DNA of 64,000 nt from Caldibacillus debilis DSM 16016 (GTDB lineage Bacteria > Bacillota > Bacilli > Bacillales > Caldibacillaceae), in assembly GCF_000383875.1 (NCBI RefSeq), contig NZ_KB912880.1, positions 238,642 to 302,641 on the forward strand, written 5' to 3'. The notes beneath the pieces were generated by a model that searched no databases, had not been told where the DNA came from, and was given only the letters and a program-made list of their open reading frames with translations. Positions 29,249 to 37,976 of the stretch are shown in pieces. Within the stretch, counting starts at the first letter, position 1. Each line of letters begins with the position of its first letter. Both the position numbers and the translations under genes were made by a program.

Positions 29249-29262
29249 CGAAGGAGCACGGT

Positions 29263-29736
29263 TTAGGGGGAAGCGGTGATCAGTTCGGCGATTTCCGTAT
29301 AGTTCATATCCTTCGTCAAATGGAAGGTGCCGGTTTGGATTTTCCGGTCGTAGTTTTCTTTGACCATGAATTGTTCGAACTTTTTTCGGTCTGAGATCAT
29401 TTGGTGTTCCTTCAAAAAGTTCGAGAGATCTTCCAAGGTCATCCCCTTTTTGATCTCCAGCGTAATTTTTCCGACGCCGGATTCCTGCGGCTCTTCGGTT
29501 TTTTCCATCCGTCCGGCCAGCTCCTGTTGCAATTGCCGGTTTTCCTTTTCGAGCCCTTCGATCTTTGCCAGGAGTTCCTCATATTCCTTCCGTTCCAGGA
29601 CGATCCCGCCGCTTTCTTTCCGCTCTTCCCCGCCGGATGCCGCCTTTTCTTGATAGAAGAAATGATAATAGCAAAAAACGGCGCTGACCGCCAACATCAT
29701 GCCGAGGGAAAAGGAACGGAGCGTCCGTTTATTCAT
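29263..29736 (-). CDS. yqzC: Membrane-anchored YqzC/MltG-like protein
   Basis: A 157-residue protein. An N-terminal anchor (SFSLGMMLAVSAVFCYYHFF) is followed by a coiled-coil Glu/Lys segment (residues about 45-85) and a LysM-like end domain (LEIKKGMTLEDLSNFLKEHQMI ... GTFHLTKDMNYTEIAELI). The end domain resembles the small N-terminal module of the MltG/YceG family without its catalytic part. B. subtilis has YqzC and YqzD side by side downstream of this region. I chose the ATG at 29736 behind GGGGGGAG. It overlaps yqzD by 8 bases. Confidence 0.65.
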   Translation of the reverse strand: MNKRTLRSFSLGMMLAVSAVFCYYHFFYQEKAASGGEERKESGGIVLERKEYEELLAKIEGLEKENRQLQQELAGRMEKTEEPQESGVGKITLEIKKGMTLEDLSNFLKEHQMISDRKKFEQFMVKENYDRKIQTGTFHLTKDMNYTEIAELITASP

Positions 29737-30097
29737 CAAGCTCCCCCCTGTTCTTTCCATCCCGGAGGATATGGATGACGTCTTCCCGTTCCAGGGAGGA
29801 AAGACGGGCGATTTTTTCCACCGGCAATCCCTGTTTATCGAGCAGACGGACCTGGTTGACGATAATCGGATTGTACCTTTTTCGTTCCGGTTCGGAAAAT
29901 CCGGGAGGGATCAACATTTCTTCTTCCAGGATCTTTAAGCGCTTTTTGATGGAATAGGCGTCCTGATGCCATTCGATGGACAGCCGGTCGAGTTCCTCCC
30001 GCAGTTCCTTATAGGGATCGGGCATAAAAAAGGAAAGGATGAACAAAAGGACGGCGATGACCGCCAATGCTGTTAAAAATGCCACCATCTGCATCAC
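29729..30097 (-). CDS. yqzD: YqzD family membrane-anchored protein
   Basis: A 122-residue protein with one N-terminal transmembrane helix (residues about 5-25) and a helical, charged cytoplasmic-type domain. The C-terminal piece VNQVRLLDKQGLPVEKIARLSSLEREDVIHIL looks like a small helix-turn-helix-like fold. It precedes yqzC on the minus strand and is the homologue of B. subtilis YqzD by size and order. Function unknown. An ATG at 30094 is an alternative start. Confidence 0.7.
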   Translation of the reverse strand: MMQMVAFLTALAVIAVLLFILSFFMPDPYKELREELDRLSIEWHQDAYSIKKRLKILEEEMLIPPGFSEPERKRYNPIIVNQVRLLDKQGLPVEKIARLSSLEREDVIHILRDGKNRGELDE

Positions 30098-30342
30098 TCC
30101 TGTCCTTTTAGTTTAACATAGTTGACAGGATTCTTCTATGTTCGACAGCCTTCCTTTTCCTCGTTTCAGCGGCGGCTTCACCGCCGGCCGTTTTTTTGGC
30201 CGCCCCGTTTTTTCCGCCTTGGCGGAAACAGACAAAAAGAGACAAATTGTGTATATTGTCGGAATTTTCCTTTAATGTTACCATTAAGATAATTCCAAAA
30301 ATGGACATTTTGTTATTCAACTCTTTAGAAGGTGTGATGAAA

Positions 30343-30954
30343 ATGATCCCCTCGAACGAAAAAACCGGCGGTCAGGCGAAGGGTGTATTTGAAAAGGTGA
30401 AGTGGCAGGTATCGGTGTTTATCAACGGCCGGCTCGCCGTCCTTCCCGTTGGGGAACCCTTTGCCTTGGAAGGGCTGAAGGGTTCCGTTGACCCGTTCCC
30501 GGCCGGCGAAGAAACGATGGCTCACGTCCTTTCCTTGAAAAGCGAACTTTCCCGGACCGTCCCTTTTAAAATTTTTGTCAGCCACCGTTTCCAAGGGACT
30601 GCCAGCAACCTGGTGTTTGTGTCCCCGGTGAAGGATGTGCTTTTTCATGCCAACGAACATGCCCTGTTCATTTCCTCCGGGATGATGAAAGGGAAGTCCA
30701 TTTGCCAAAGCGGGGCGCTTCCCTGCGGCTGGACGGGGATGGACGAGTTCAGGCGGGGAATCCTCCCGTTTTCCCCGATCCGGACGGGCCAAATCGAAGG
30801 GGTATTTTCGCTCGAATCATCGATCGCGCCTGATGAAACCGTCATCGCCCGTTTCTGGCTGATCGCATCGAAAAGCCACGATGAAAAGGAATTGCTGGAA
30901 ATGGATGAACGGATGAAAAACGGGGGCAAAAGCATGGCGGGGAAAAAGGGTTGA
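30343..30954 (+). CDS. Conserved-looking protein with a beta-sandwich resembling GH15 N-terminal domains
   Basis: A 203-residue protein of unknown role. Start ATG 30343 lies 8 bases after AGAAGGTG. The order of segments (VSVFINGRLAVLPVGEP, then VKDVLFHANEHALFISSG, then FSLESSIAPDETVIARFWLIASKSHDE) recalls the N-terminal beta-sandwich of bacterial GH15 glucoamylase-like enzymes. There the pattern is: normalising strand, FHY..N.YFMFNG, S.R..IPPG....YWMAVG.S. No catalytic (alpha/alpha)6 barrel follows. It is either a stand-alone domain protein or the remnant of a longer gene. The similarity is from memory and is weak. Confidence 0.6.
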   Translation: MIPSNEKTGGQAKGVFEKVKWQVSVFINGRLAVLPVGEPFALEGLKGSVDPFPAGEETMAHVLSLKSELSRTVPFKIFVSHRFQGTASNLVFVSPVKDVLFHANEHALFISSGMMKGKSICQSGALPCGWTGMDEFRRGILPFSPIRTGQIEGVFSLESSIAPDETVIARFWLIASKSHDEKELLEMDERMKNGGKSMAGKKG

Positions 30955-31569
30955 CCGTCTTCCGGGTTCGGCCGGGGAATGCGTTGTTGAAACCGTCGGG
31001 GACGGGTTGGAAAAAAATCGCCCTTCCCCCGGATGTTTCCTGTTCTCCGGTCGGCCGGCGGCCGGAGGAGACGCCGATCGTCCAATCGCCCGAACGGCTG
31101 CCGCGGGGTGGCGGGACCAAGCCTTCGTGTTTGTGTAAAATCCCGCTGCCGTTTGCGGGAAGACAGCCTTCCGGAAAGGATTCGCTTTGCGCCCGCATCT
31201 TTTTACATAAATTCTCGGACTTCATCGACTGCGGCGGGGAGGAGGGTTGCCGGCGTCCCGGGTTTGGCAATAATCGGCTGCACTGCAATGACCGGGGAAG
31301 TGAGGAAAACCGTTTCGAATAGCATCGGCGGATGGGCAACGGACGGCTTCAAGGGGAAGCCGCATCGGATGGCTGATTGTCCGCCCGAGGAAAGGAGTGC
31401 CGACCAGCTCTTTAGGGGATTTTTTCTCGTTATTTGTACGTTTTAAAACAAAAGAAAAATCCTCGTGTTCGGGGAACAAGGGAGAGAACGCTTTTGTAAA
31501 TTTTATATTCTCAATGCGGTTTTGTCCGCTTTTTTCCGGGGAAATTGCGCCAATGGACCGCCATGATGC
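30955..31569. other. GC-rich gene-free interval
   Basis: About 600 bases without a supportable gene. Open frames here (for example 31033-31446) have Arg/Gly-rich out-of-frame composition and no SD. It could hold the decayed continuation of the upstream gene, but I see no motif that proves this. Confidence 0.4.
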
Positions 31570-32310
31570 TTAGTACTTCGCTGTCAGTCCGCCATCGATC
31601 ACAGATTTTGAACCGGTGAAATAGCTGGATTCATCCGATGCCGGGAATAACACGAGGTTGGAGACGGCTTCAGGCTGACCAATCCGTTTTAAGGGAACGT
31701 TGTTCGCCAGTATGGCTACTGTGTCTTTCACATCATCCTGCATGACCATTGGCGTATTGATAATACCCGGGGGAATGGAATTTACCCGAATTCCATATTC
31801 CGCCAACTCCGGAGCAGCCGTTTTAGCCATCCCTCTGACGGCAAATTTTGACGCATCATAGGCAAACGTCCCAACACTGCCCCGAAGACCGTTGATGGAA
31901 GAAATATTGATGATCGAACCTCCTTTTGCTTTTTTCATGGAGGGAATGACCGCCTTCATGCCGGGAAACACGGAAACTTGATTAATATCGATGACCCGTC
32001 TATCTTCTTCCCTTAATTCTTCCAATTTTTTGCTGATAACAATCCCCCCATTGTTAACAAGGACATTTAACGGTCCGAATGTTTTTTTCCGTTGCGGAAA
32101 CGACTTTTTCCCAATCCGCGGCGCTCCTGACACCGTGTTTCAGGAATTTGGCATTTTTCCCAAGCTCTTTTCCAGCGCTTCCCCTTCTTCAACAAGGATA
32201 TCCGTAAAAACGACTTTTGCCCCTTCTTTGACAAATTTACGAGCGTAGGAAGCTCCTTGTCCCCTCGCACCTCCGGTAATTAACACGACTTTTCCGTCAA
32301 ATCTTCCCAT
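31570..32310 (-). pseudogene. Short-chain dehydrogenase/reductase with two compensating frameshifts
   Basis: From the ATG at 32310 (SD GAGGAG) the frame reads [20 protein letters not shown], the NAD(P)-binding start. It breaks in a five-T run at 32154-32158, where one base is missing. The next 67 bases continue correctly in another frame ([17 protein letters not shown]). The frame is restored in a seven-T run at 32082-32088, which has one base too many. Downstream, VLVNNGG, the catalytic Ser of NISSINGL and Y-D-A-S-K are all intact, ending YFTGSKSVIDGGLTAKY. Repaired length is about 246 residues, normal for a classical SDR. Either a recently inactivated gene or homopolymer sequencing errors. 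Confidence 0.85.
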
Positions 32311-32850
32311 TGGATCCACTCCTCATAAATATTTTTAAAGAAATTTCAAATTAAAAAAGTGTAATCGTAAACGGTTACTGTTAATTTTTTAATAATATTC
32401 GAACCAAAATAAAAATTTTTCCGGCAAAATAAAGATGAGTCTTATTTCAATCAAAATTCTGATTCAATTTCATCCAGCGGGAAGATCTGAAGGATCTTGA
32501 GCAATCGGAAGTGCGATAGAAAAGAGGTGCAATGTTCTTGAAACCAATGGCTGATTCCTCCTGTCAGATTCGACGGCAAACAGGAAACAGTAACGACAGG
32601 AACGTTTAGATAAATTTTTGTCTTATCTCCCGTATTACAAGGGCACTGGCTTCGCTCATGCCCGCTTTTCATGCCTTTCATCCGGATGTTTTTGATTCCG
32701 TCATGAAAGCCGAGGAGGATGAAAGGATGCGGGAGAGGACCGGCGGAAACGTCCCCCTTTTCGTAAACGAAGGAAAATGAGACTGGCATTTTCCATGAAA
32801 AAATGCTATTATAATTAAGTCGTAATTTGCGTAGGACTGGAGGGATCAGA
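32311..32850. other. AT-rich intergenic region with the rpmG promoter element
   Basis: Upstream of the SDR gene the sequence is AT-rich and has no recognisable gene. A 112-codon minus-strand frame (32451-32789) has no SD and no family resemblance. TATAAT at 32810-32815, 35 bases before rpmG, is the likely -10 of rpmG-yqgN. Its -35 is poor. Confidence 0.5.
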
Positions 32851-33000
32851 ATGCGCGTGAACGTAACTTTGGAATGTACCGAATGCGGTGAACGTAATTA
32901 CGTTACGTCCAAAAATAAACGAAACAATCCGGACCGTTTGGAATTGAAAAAATATTGCCCCCGCGACCGGAAAGTGACCGTTCATCGGGAAACGAAATGA
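32851..33000 (+). CDS. rpmG: 50S ribosomal protein L33
   Basis: A 49-residue bL33 protein beginning [17 protein letters not shown] and ending [16 protein letters not shown]. Cysteines are C9, C12 and one in YCPRD. The fourth zinc cysteine of the C+ type is absent, so this is probably a partly zinc-independent L33 form. The SD CTGGAGGGA lies 7-8 bases before the ATG. In B. subtilis a copy of rpmG sits just upstream of yqgN, as here. Having a zinc-independent L33 is compatible with the Zur system nearby, though I see no Zur box at this gene. Confidence 0.95.
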   Translation: MRVNVTLECTECGERNYVTSKNKRNNPDRLELKKYCPRDRKVTVHRETK

Positions 33001-33060
33001 CAGCAGGGAAAAACATCCTGCTGTTTTTTGTTTGCCTCGAAGAAAAGGGAGCGGATAAAA

Positions 33061-33662
33061 TGGGATCAGAATCAGGGAAGCGAAGGAGCGTCGCCGTGGA
33101 GTCGAAAAAGGAATTCCGCAGGGAAATGAAAGAAAAGCTGGCAAAAATGAATAAATGGGAATACGAGCAGTCTTCCTTTGAAATCGCCAGGAGGCTCTTT
33201 GCAGGGCGGGAATGGAAAGAAGCGGAAACGGTCGCCGTCACCGTTTCCATTTTTCCGGAAGTGGACACGCTGCAAATTATCCGGAGGGCCTGGCTGGACG
33301 GGAAGCAGGTCGCCGTTCCGAAATGCGTGCCCGGGGAAAGGCGGCTGGATTTCCGCTTGTTGACGTCCTTCACCCAGCTGGAAAGGGGATACGGGAACCT
33401 TTTTGAGCCGAAAACGGAGGAGACGGCCCCGCTTTCGCCCGGCCAGTTGTCCCTGGTTATCGTCCCCGGGCTGGCCTTTACGAAGGGCGGGCACCGCCTC
33501 GGTTTCGGGGGCGGTTACTATGACCGTTTTTTGGCCGGCTATCGGGGCGAGTTTCTGGCCCTGGCCTTCGAAAGGCAGCTTGTGCCGAAGATCCCCGTCG
33601 AAGCCCATGATGTTCCCATTCCGAAAATCGTGACGGAAAAGGAAGTTTATCGTTCATGCTGA
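33061..33662 (+). CDS. yqgN: 5-formyltetrahydrofolate cyclo-ligase
   Basis: A 200-residue enzyme that converts 5-formyl-THF to 5,10-methenyl-THF using ATP. The N-terminal basic helix is followed by the family's substrate strand VSIFPEVDTLQII. The C-terminal signature LVIVPGLAFTKGGHRLGFGGGYYDRFL carries the nucleotide and metal site. The ATG at 33061 follows GGGAGCGG. A GTG at 33094 would also give a family-like start. The stop overlaps the next gene by 7 bases. Confidence 0.94.
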
Positions 33663-34450
33663 CCCACGGGCTGGTCATCGGCACCCTGCTCCTCCTTTCC
33701 GTCCTTTCCTTCCGGCTGGAGGCGTTGACGGCGGGCGGCGCCGCGCTCATGTTTCTCATGGGGACGGGAATTGAACTGGCCGCCGGCTGGCGGGGGTTGC
33801 TCTTGATCTTCCTGTTTTTTGCGACTTCCTCTGCGGCGTCCAGATGGAAAAAGGAGGAAAAGGCTTTCCTCGCCTCCATCCTGGACAAGACGGACAGGAG
33901 GGATTGGCTCCAAGTTTTGGCCAACGGCGGCCCGCCCTTGCTCTTTTGCATCGGCTACGGCTCGGCGGGGCATTTGGCTTTTCTTTATGCCTATATTGCG
34001 GCGGTCGCGGCGGCCAACGCCGATACGTGGGCCAGCGAGTGGGGCGTTTTGAGCAAAGGGACGCCCCGGCTTTTGCTTTCCTTCCGGCCCGTCCCGAAGG
34101 GGACCTCCGGCGGTGCGACACTGGCCGGGACCATGGCCGGATTGGGCGGGGCCGCGCTGATCGGCCTTTCCGCCTTCCTGCTTTGGTATCCCGTCCTTTC
34201 CCCGCAAGGGGCCGCCCTTGCGGCGCTGCTCGGGTTCGCCGGCATGTTGCTGGATTCCCTTTTCGGGGAGGCGGTCCAGGAAAAAAACCGCTGCCGGATT
34301 TGCGGGGAAGAGACGGAAAGAAAGGACCATTGCGGAGAGAAGACGGTCCGGGTAAGAGGCATCCCCCATTTTACCAACGACGTGGTCAATCTTTTGTCCG
34401 TTTCCGCCGCCGGGCTCCTCGCCTTGCTCGTGAAAATGCTGCCGGGCTGA
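33656..34450 (+). CDS. DUF92 family membrane protein
   Basis: A 264-residue protein with about six transmembrane helices. The DUF92 hallmarks are DTWASEWGVLSKGTPRLLLSFRPVPKGTSGG (an Asp-rich, Ser/Gly loop) and the C-terminal FTNDVVNLLSVSAAG. An added Cys/His cluster, CRICGEETERKDHCG, between helices looks like a small metal site. DUF92 proteins belong to a family with eukaryotic TMEM19 and phytyl-phosphate kinase VTE6, so a prenyl-phosphate role is possible but unproven. It overlaps yqgN, so it is co-transcribed. Confidence 0.85.
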   Translation: MLTHGLVIGTLLLLSVLSFRLEALTAGGAALMFLMGTGIELAAGWRGLLLIFLFFATSSAASRWKKEEKAFLASILDKTDRRDWLQVLANGGPPLLFCIGYGSAGHLAFLYAYIAAVAAANADTWASEWGVLSKGTPRLLLSFRPVPKGTSGGATLAGTMAGLGGAALIGLSAFLLWYPVLSPQGAALAALLGFAGMLLDSLFGEAVQEKNRCRICGEETERKDHCGEKTVRVRGIPHFTNDVVNLLSVSAAGLLALLVKMLPG

Positions 34451-34501
34451 AGGGATAAAAAACGGAAAACAAGGAAAGCTATGGGCAAGGAGGTTGTGAA
34501 A

Positions 34502-34684
34502 ATGGCAGCCCGGCTGTGGCGATTGATCCTGTTTGTTTTGCTGTTCCGATATCTTTATAAAAACCGGTACCGGCTGGCGATCGGGATTTTGGAATACGAA
34601 TTGTGGCGGCGGTTGGCCCTCCGATTGACGCTCGGCATTCCGGCGGTCCGGAATCATTTCTTCCGTTTCCTTTTCCCGGTTTAG
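34502..34684 (+). CDS. Small membrane protein, YqgO-like position
   Basis: A 60-residue protein with one hydrophobic stretch (LWRLILFVLLFRYLY) flanked by Arg residues and a basic C-terminal part. A full AAGGAGGT Shine-Dalgarno (34487-34494) stands 7 bases from the ATG at 34502, strong evidence of translation. B. subtilis has the small gene yqgO between yqgN and yqgP, so this may be its equivalent. I cannot confirm similarity. Confidence 0.6.
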   Translation: MAARLWRLILFVLLFRYLYKNRYRLAIGILEYELWRRLALRLTLGIPAVRNHFFRFLFPV

Positions 34685-35374
34685 GCGGGAAAGAAACGAA
34701 GCTTTTTTGGAAAATGGCTTGGGGTTCATCCAGGCCATTATTTGTTTTCCGAAAGGCGTGTTGGTCCCCCGAAAGCCGGAAACGTTCATCTGGGGCCGTG
34801 TTTTTTCGTCCCATCTTTCCGCGGAACGGGGCAAAAAATCGGACTTTGTCCGGCAGGCGGCGGCCCGGGCAAAATGCGGACCGGTGAAAGGAGCAAGGTT
34901 CCGCCCTTTGCCGGTATGTTTGCCGGGCCGTTTTTTAGAAGGCGAAAGTGGAAGCCTTCCGTCCGGTTCAAGGGATGAAGACCCGAAGAAGGTTGGGGTC
35001 AAAGGGTCTTGGGGCCGGTCGTTCCGCGAGGGGCGAGCCGTTCCAAGAACGGGGCATCCGCCCGGGCAATCCCTAAGCCATCGGCGGACCGCCATGAACT
35101 GCGGGCCGTTGCCCGCCTCCGGCCCGGATGGGCCGATCCCAAGCCCGTGCGGAAAGGGTCGTGCATCCCGGTCGTAACTTTTCGGCCGGTTTTTTCCGCT
35201 TTCGGGCGGAAAATTTTTTATCCGTGGAAAATGGCATACCCCGTTCCGGTCCCCGGCCGTTTGCCGACGGAAAAATTTTTCAAACGGAACCCAATGGCTT
35301 TTTCCTCCTCTCCGATCGTGTAAAATAAAAATAAAGCGTTCCAAGAAAAAGAATGAACGAAAGTAGGGAAACGA
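34685..35374. other. GC-rich gene-free interval before yqgP
   Basis: Nearly 700 bases with no supportable gene on either strand. Long open frames exist (one minus-strand frame spans 33647-35737) but only because stop codons are rare in this GC-rich sequence. TAAAAT at 35321-35326 is a candidate -10 for yqgP. Small GC hairpins (for example around 35120-35135) are present. Confidence 0.45.
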
Positions 35375-36535
35375 TTGAGACTCCAAGAGGATTATCTTTA
35401 TTGGCAGCTCATTCATTTTTTCGTCTTGAAAAACGATTACCGCCTCGTCCAAATTTCTCCCGACGAAAGGGAGATCTGGCTGGAAAATTTCCGCGGCCCC
35501 TTTCCGGTGATCCGGCTCAAACGCATCGATATGGATTGGAGCGGCTGGCCGGAAGAGGATCTGGAAACGGTGGGGATGCGGGGGGAAAACCTGCGGAGGC
35601 GTTGGCTGGAAAAGGATTTGACGGTCGCCAATATTTATGTGGCCGGCGGCCTTCCCGCGGATTACGAACATCTCCCGGACCGGGCGGATTTTGACGGCGG
35701 GAGGATCCATATCCGGACCTTTCGTTTGGATGGGCAAAGCGGTTTAAGGGAACTCGCCAAATTGATGGGATATTTTCCGACCAGGGATCAATTTTTCATC
35801 CGGGAACTGACCGATCCGGAAGAAATCATCGGTTTAAGAAACCGGGTTTTCCGGTTGTTTCTCGAGGAGAAAGAAAGGGAACGGAAGATACTGGAAAGCG
35901 GCAAGCCCTTTTTTACCAACCTGCTGATCGCCGTACAGATCCTTGCCTTTCTCTTCCTGGAATTGATGGGCGGGAGCACCGATCCTTCCGTCCTCGTCCG
36001 CTTCGGCGCCAAATACAATCCCCTCATTTTGGAAGGGGAATGGTGGCGTTTTTTCACCCCGATCTTTTTGCATATCGGTTTTTTCCATCTGATCATGAAT
36101 ACATTCGCCCTCTATTATTTGGGAAACGATGTGGAGCGGATCTTCGGCCGTTTCCGTTTCCTCGTCATCTACTTTTTCGCCGGGTTCACCGGTTCCCTTT
36201 TGAGCTTCATCGCCAACGACAGCATTTCCGCGGGGGCGAGCGGGGCGATCTTCGGCTGTTTCGGCGCCCTTCTCTATTTCAGCCTGAGTGACCGGCGGGC
36301 CTTTTTTTCCAGGATCGGCGTCAATATCCTGATGCTGATCGGGATCAATTTGCTCATCGGCTTTACGGCCGAAAACATCGACAACGCCGGGCATATCGGC
36401 GGCCTGATCGGGGGATTTTTGGCGGCGGGGATCGTCGGTTTTCCCCGGCAAAGAAGCGGCGGGAAACGAGTCCTTTATCTGCTGGCGACGGCCGTCCTCG
36501 TCTGGTCGGGTCTTTACATCGGCTATCACCGTTGA
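35375..36535 (+). CDS. yqgP: Rhomboid family intramembrane serine protease (YqgP/GluP-like, without TPR tail)
   Basis: A 386-residue protein. A soluble N-terminal domain of about 175 residues is followed by a six-to-seven-helix rhomboid domain. The catalytic dyad is visible: Ser289 in GASGAIFG and His340 in NAGHIGG. The conserved FLHIGFFHLIMN loop and GNDVERIFG are present. B. subtilis YqgP is about 500 residues with a C-terminal TPR domain, which is absent here. The TTG at 35375 is preceded by AGTAGGGAAACG. It may cleave membrane proteins or help degrade the Mg transporter MgtE with FtsH, as known for YqgP. Confidence 0.9.
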   Translation: MRLQEDYLYWQLIHFFVLKNDYRLVQISPDEREIWLENFRGPFPVIRLKRIDMDWSGWPEEDLETVGMRGENLRRRWLEKDLTVANIYVAGGLPADYEHLPDRADFDGGRIHIRTFRLDGQSGLRELAKLMGYFPTRDQFFIRELTDPEEIIGLRNRVFRLFLEEKERERKILESGKPFFTNLLIAVQILAFLFLELMGGSTDPSVLVRFGAKYNPLILEGEWWRFFTPIFLHIGFFHLIMNTFALYYLGNDVERIFGRFRFLVIYFFAGFTGSLLSFIANDSISAGASGAIFGCFGALLYFSLSDRRAFFSRIGVNILMLIGINLLIGFTAENIDNAGHIGGLIGGFLAAGIVGFPRQRSGGKRVLYLLATAVLVWSGLYIGYHR

Positions 36536-36748
36536 AGGCTTCCGCGCTCGGCCGGGGCTTTGCAGAGGCGATCCAGAGGCGATCCGGACGGCACCCGCTC
36601 CGGATTTTTTGACCGTCGGCGAAATCGCCCATCCATAGAAGCCCGGCTTGGCAGGTGTCCTTCGACGGCCCCCTGCCATGAAACCGGAAGGCGCACGGGG
36701 CCGTCGGACGGAAAAACCGGGATTTTTGCGGCCGACGGCGCCGAAGGC

Positions 36749-37552
36749 CTAAATCATTTGTTTCAGCATCCGCAATTTGCCGCCCTTTGTTTCAAAAAGG
36801 ACAAGGAGATGGCCCTTGTCCTTGGCGAGCAGGACGATGGGCATCGTGCTGCCGAGGGGGCTTTCCGGTCTCCCCTTTTCATCCTTGATCCCCAAAAAAT
36901 AGTTTTTGTAAATCCCTTCCCAGAGCTGCCCCGTGATTTTTCTCGTTTCCGCGAGGGAAAAGCCCGGAAACGGCTTATTCCCGAAGCCGGAAAGTTTATC
37001 AAGGGGAAAGGCGTCGTAGTTTTCAATGGGGATCCTCAGTTCTTTTTTCGCCCTTTGCAAGATCCGCTCCAATTCCCTTTCCTCTTTTTCAATGGCTTTT
37101 TCCATTTCATTCCCCCCGGCGGGAAAGCGGTCGGCCGACATGGCGAAGGCGCTTTTGATTTCCCCGCCGGGATCGTGGATCTCCGCATAGTGGAGGGAGA
37201 GGGCCGAGAGGTTTTCCGCCCCGGGTGCATGGACATCCTGTTCCGTTTCCATCCGTTCGGCATCCCTTTTCCATCGGTTCTGGGTCAAGATCAGCCTCCC
37301 GTCGGCGAATACCAGGGAAATATCTTGGCGCAGATACGCCTTTTCGTTCAGCCGGGAAAAGGTCCTGAGGAAAAATACCCCTTTTCCGCCCGGGACCAGA
37401 TCCGTTTTCGCGTCCAAAAAGTAATAGTTTTCGCTTTCCGGAAAATAGATGATCGCCTCCCGCGCAACTTTTCCTTCGGAAAGCTGTTTCAAAAAAAGGA
37501 CGGAAAGAAGGATGAGGGCAATCACCAAGCAAAAAATGGCCGTTTTTTTCAT
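36749..37552 (-). CDS. Membrane-anchored protein of unknown family
   Basis: A 267-residue protein. A signal-anchor (KTAIFCLVIALILLSVLFL) is followed by an extracytoplasmic region with a strongly charged helical segment (MEKAIEKEERELERILQRAKKEL, residues about 160-182) and a C-terminal strand-rich part. I recognise no family. It lies on the minus strand inside the plus-strand yqgP-yqgQ-glcK run, so it was inserted or is lineage-specific. No good SD is visible before the ATG at 37552. Confidence 0.6.
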   Translation of the reverse strand: MKKTAIFCLVIALILLSVLFLKQLSEGKVAREAIIYFPESENYYFLDAKTDLVPGGKGVFFLRTFSRLNEKAYLRQDISLVFADGRLILTQNRWKRDAERMETEQDVHAPGAENLSALSLHYAEIHDPGGEIKSAFAMSADRFPAGGNEMEKAIEKEERELERILQRAKKELRIPIENYDAFPLDKLSGFGNKPFPGFSLAETRKITGQLWEGIYKNYFLGIKDEKGRPESPLGSTMPIVLLAKDKGHLLVLFETKGGKLRMLKQMI

Positions 37553-37751
37553 GGCTACCGATCCCCGTTTCTTCAGGTTACAAACATTATATGTTTCTTC
37601 GGACGGCCGCATGTCCTCCCGCGGGCCGCACCGCCGTCCGCCGCTGAGGATCCGCTGAAATTTTCCGGGAAGGATGCGTACGGGTGAAATGTATGGCGTT
37701 TTTTCCCGAATCATGTATAATGAAATCGGATACCAGGGAAAGAGGATGCGC

Positions 37752-37970
37752 ATGAAATCCGTCTATGATGTCCATCAGCTGCTGAAACAATTTGGAACGA
37801 TCGTTTATGTGGGAGATCGGCTCGCCGATTTGGAATTAATGGAGGAAGAACTGAAGGAAATCTACCGGGCGCAGCTGATCGACGTGAAGGAGTTTCAAGT
37901 CGCCCTGCTGATCCTGCGGCAGGAGATCGAGAAGGAAAAGGAAAAAAGAGAAAAAAGAAAGAATGGGTGA
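37752..37970 (+). CDS. yqgQ: YqgQ family protein
   Basis: A 72-residue, charged three-helix protein. MKSVYDVHQLLKQFGTIVYVGDRLADLELMEEEL matches the YqgQ/DUF910 pattern. The tail is a Lys/Glu helix. The ATG at 37752 is preferred because AAAGAGG lies 6 bases upstream. An ATG at 37746 touches that SD. A TATAAT at 37716-37721 is a likely -10. It lies 6 bases before glcK, as in other bacilli, where its role is unknown. Confidence 0.88.
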   Translation: MKSVYDVHQLLKQFGTIVYVGDRLADLELMEEELKEIYRAQLIDVKEFQVALLILRQEIEKEKEKREKRKNG

Positions 37971-37976
37971 TGGAAC

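Noticed and set aside
33647-35737. A 696-codon open frame on the minus strand
   Set aside because: It covers the DUF92 gene, the small yqgO-like gene, the gene-free interval and the start of yqgP in antisense. The product is Pro/Arg/Gln-rich without motifs and has no SD. It arises from low stop frequency in GC-rich DNA.
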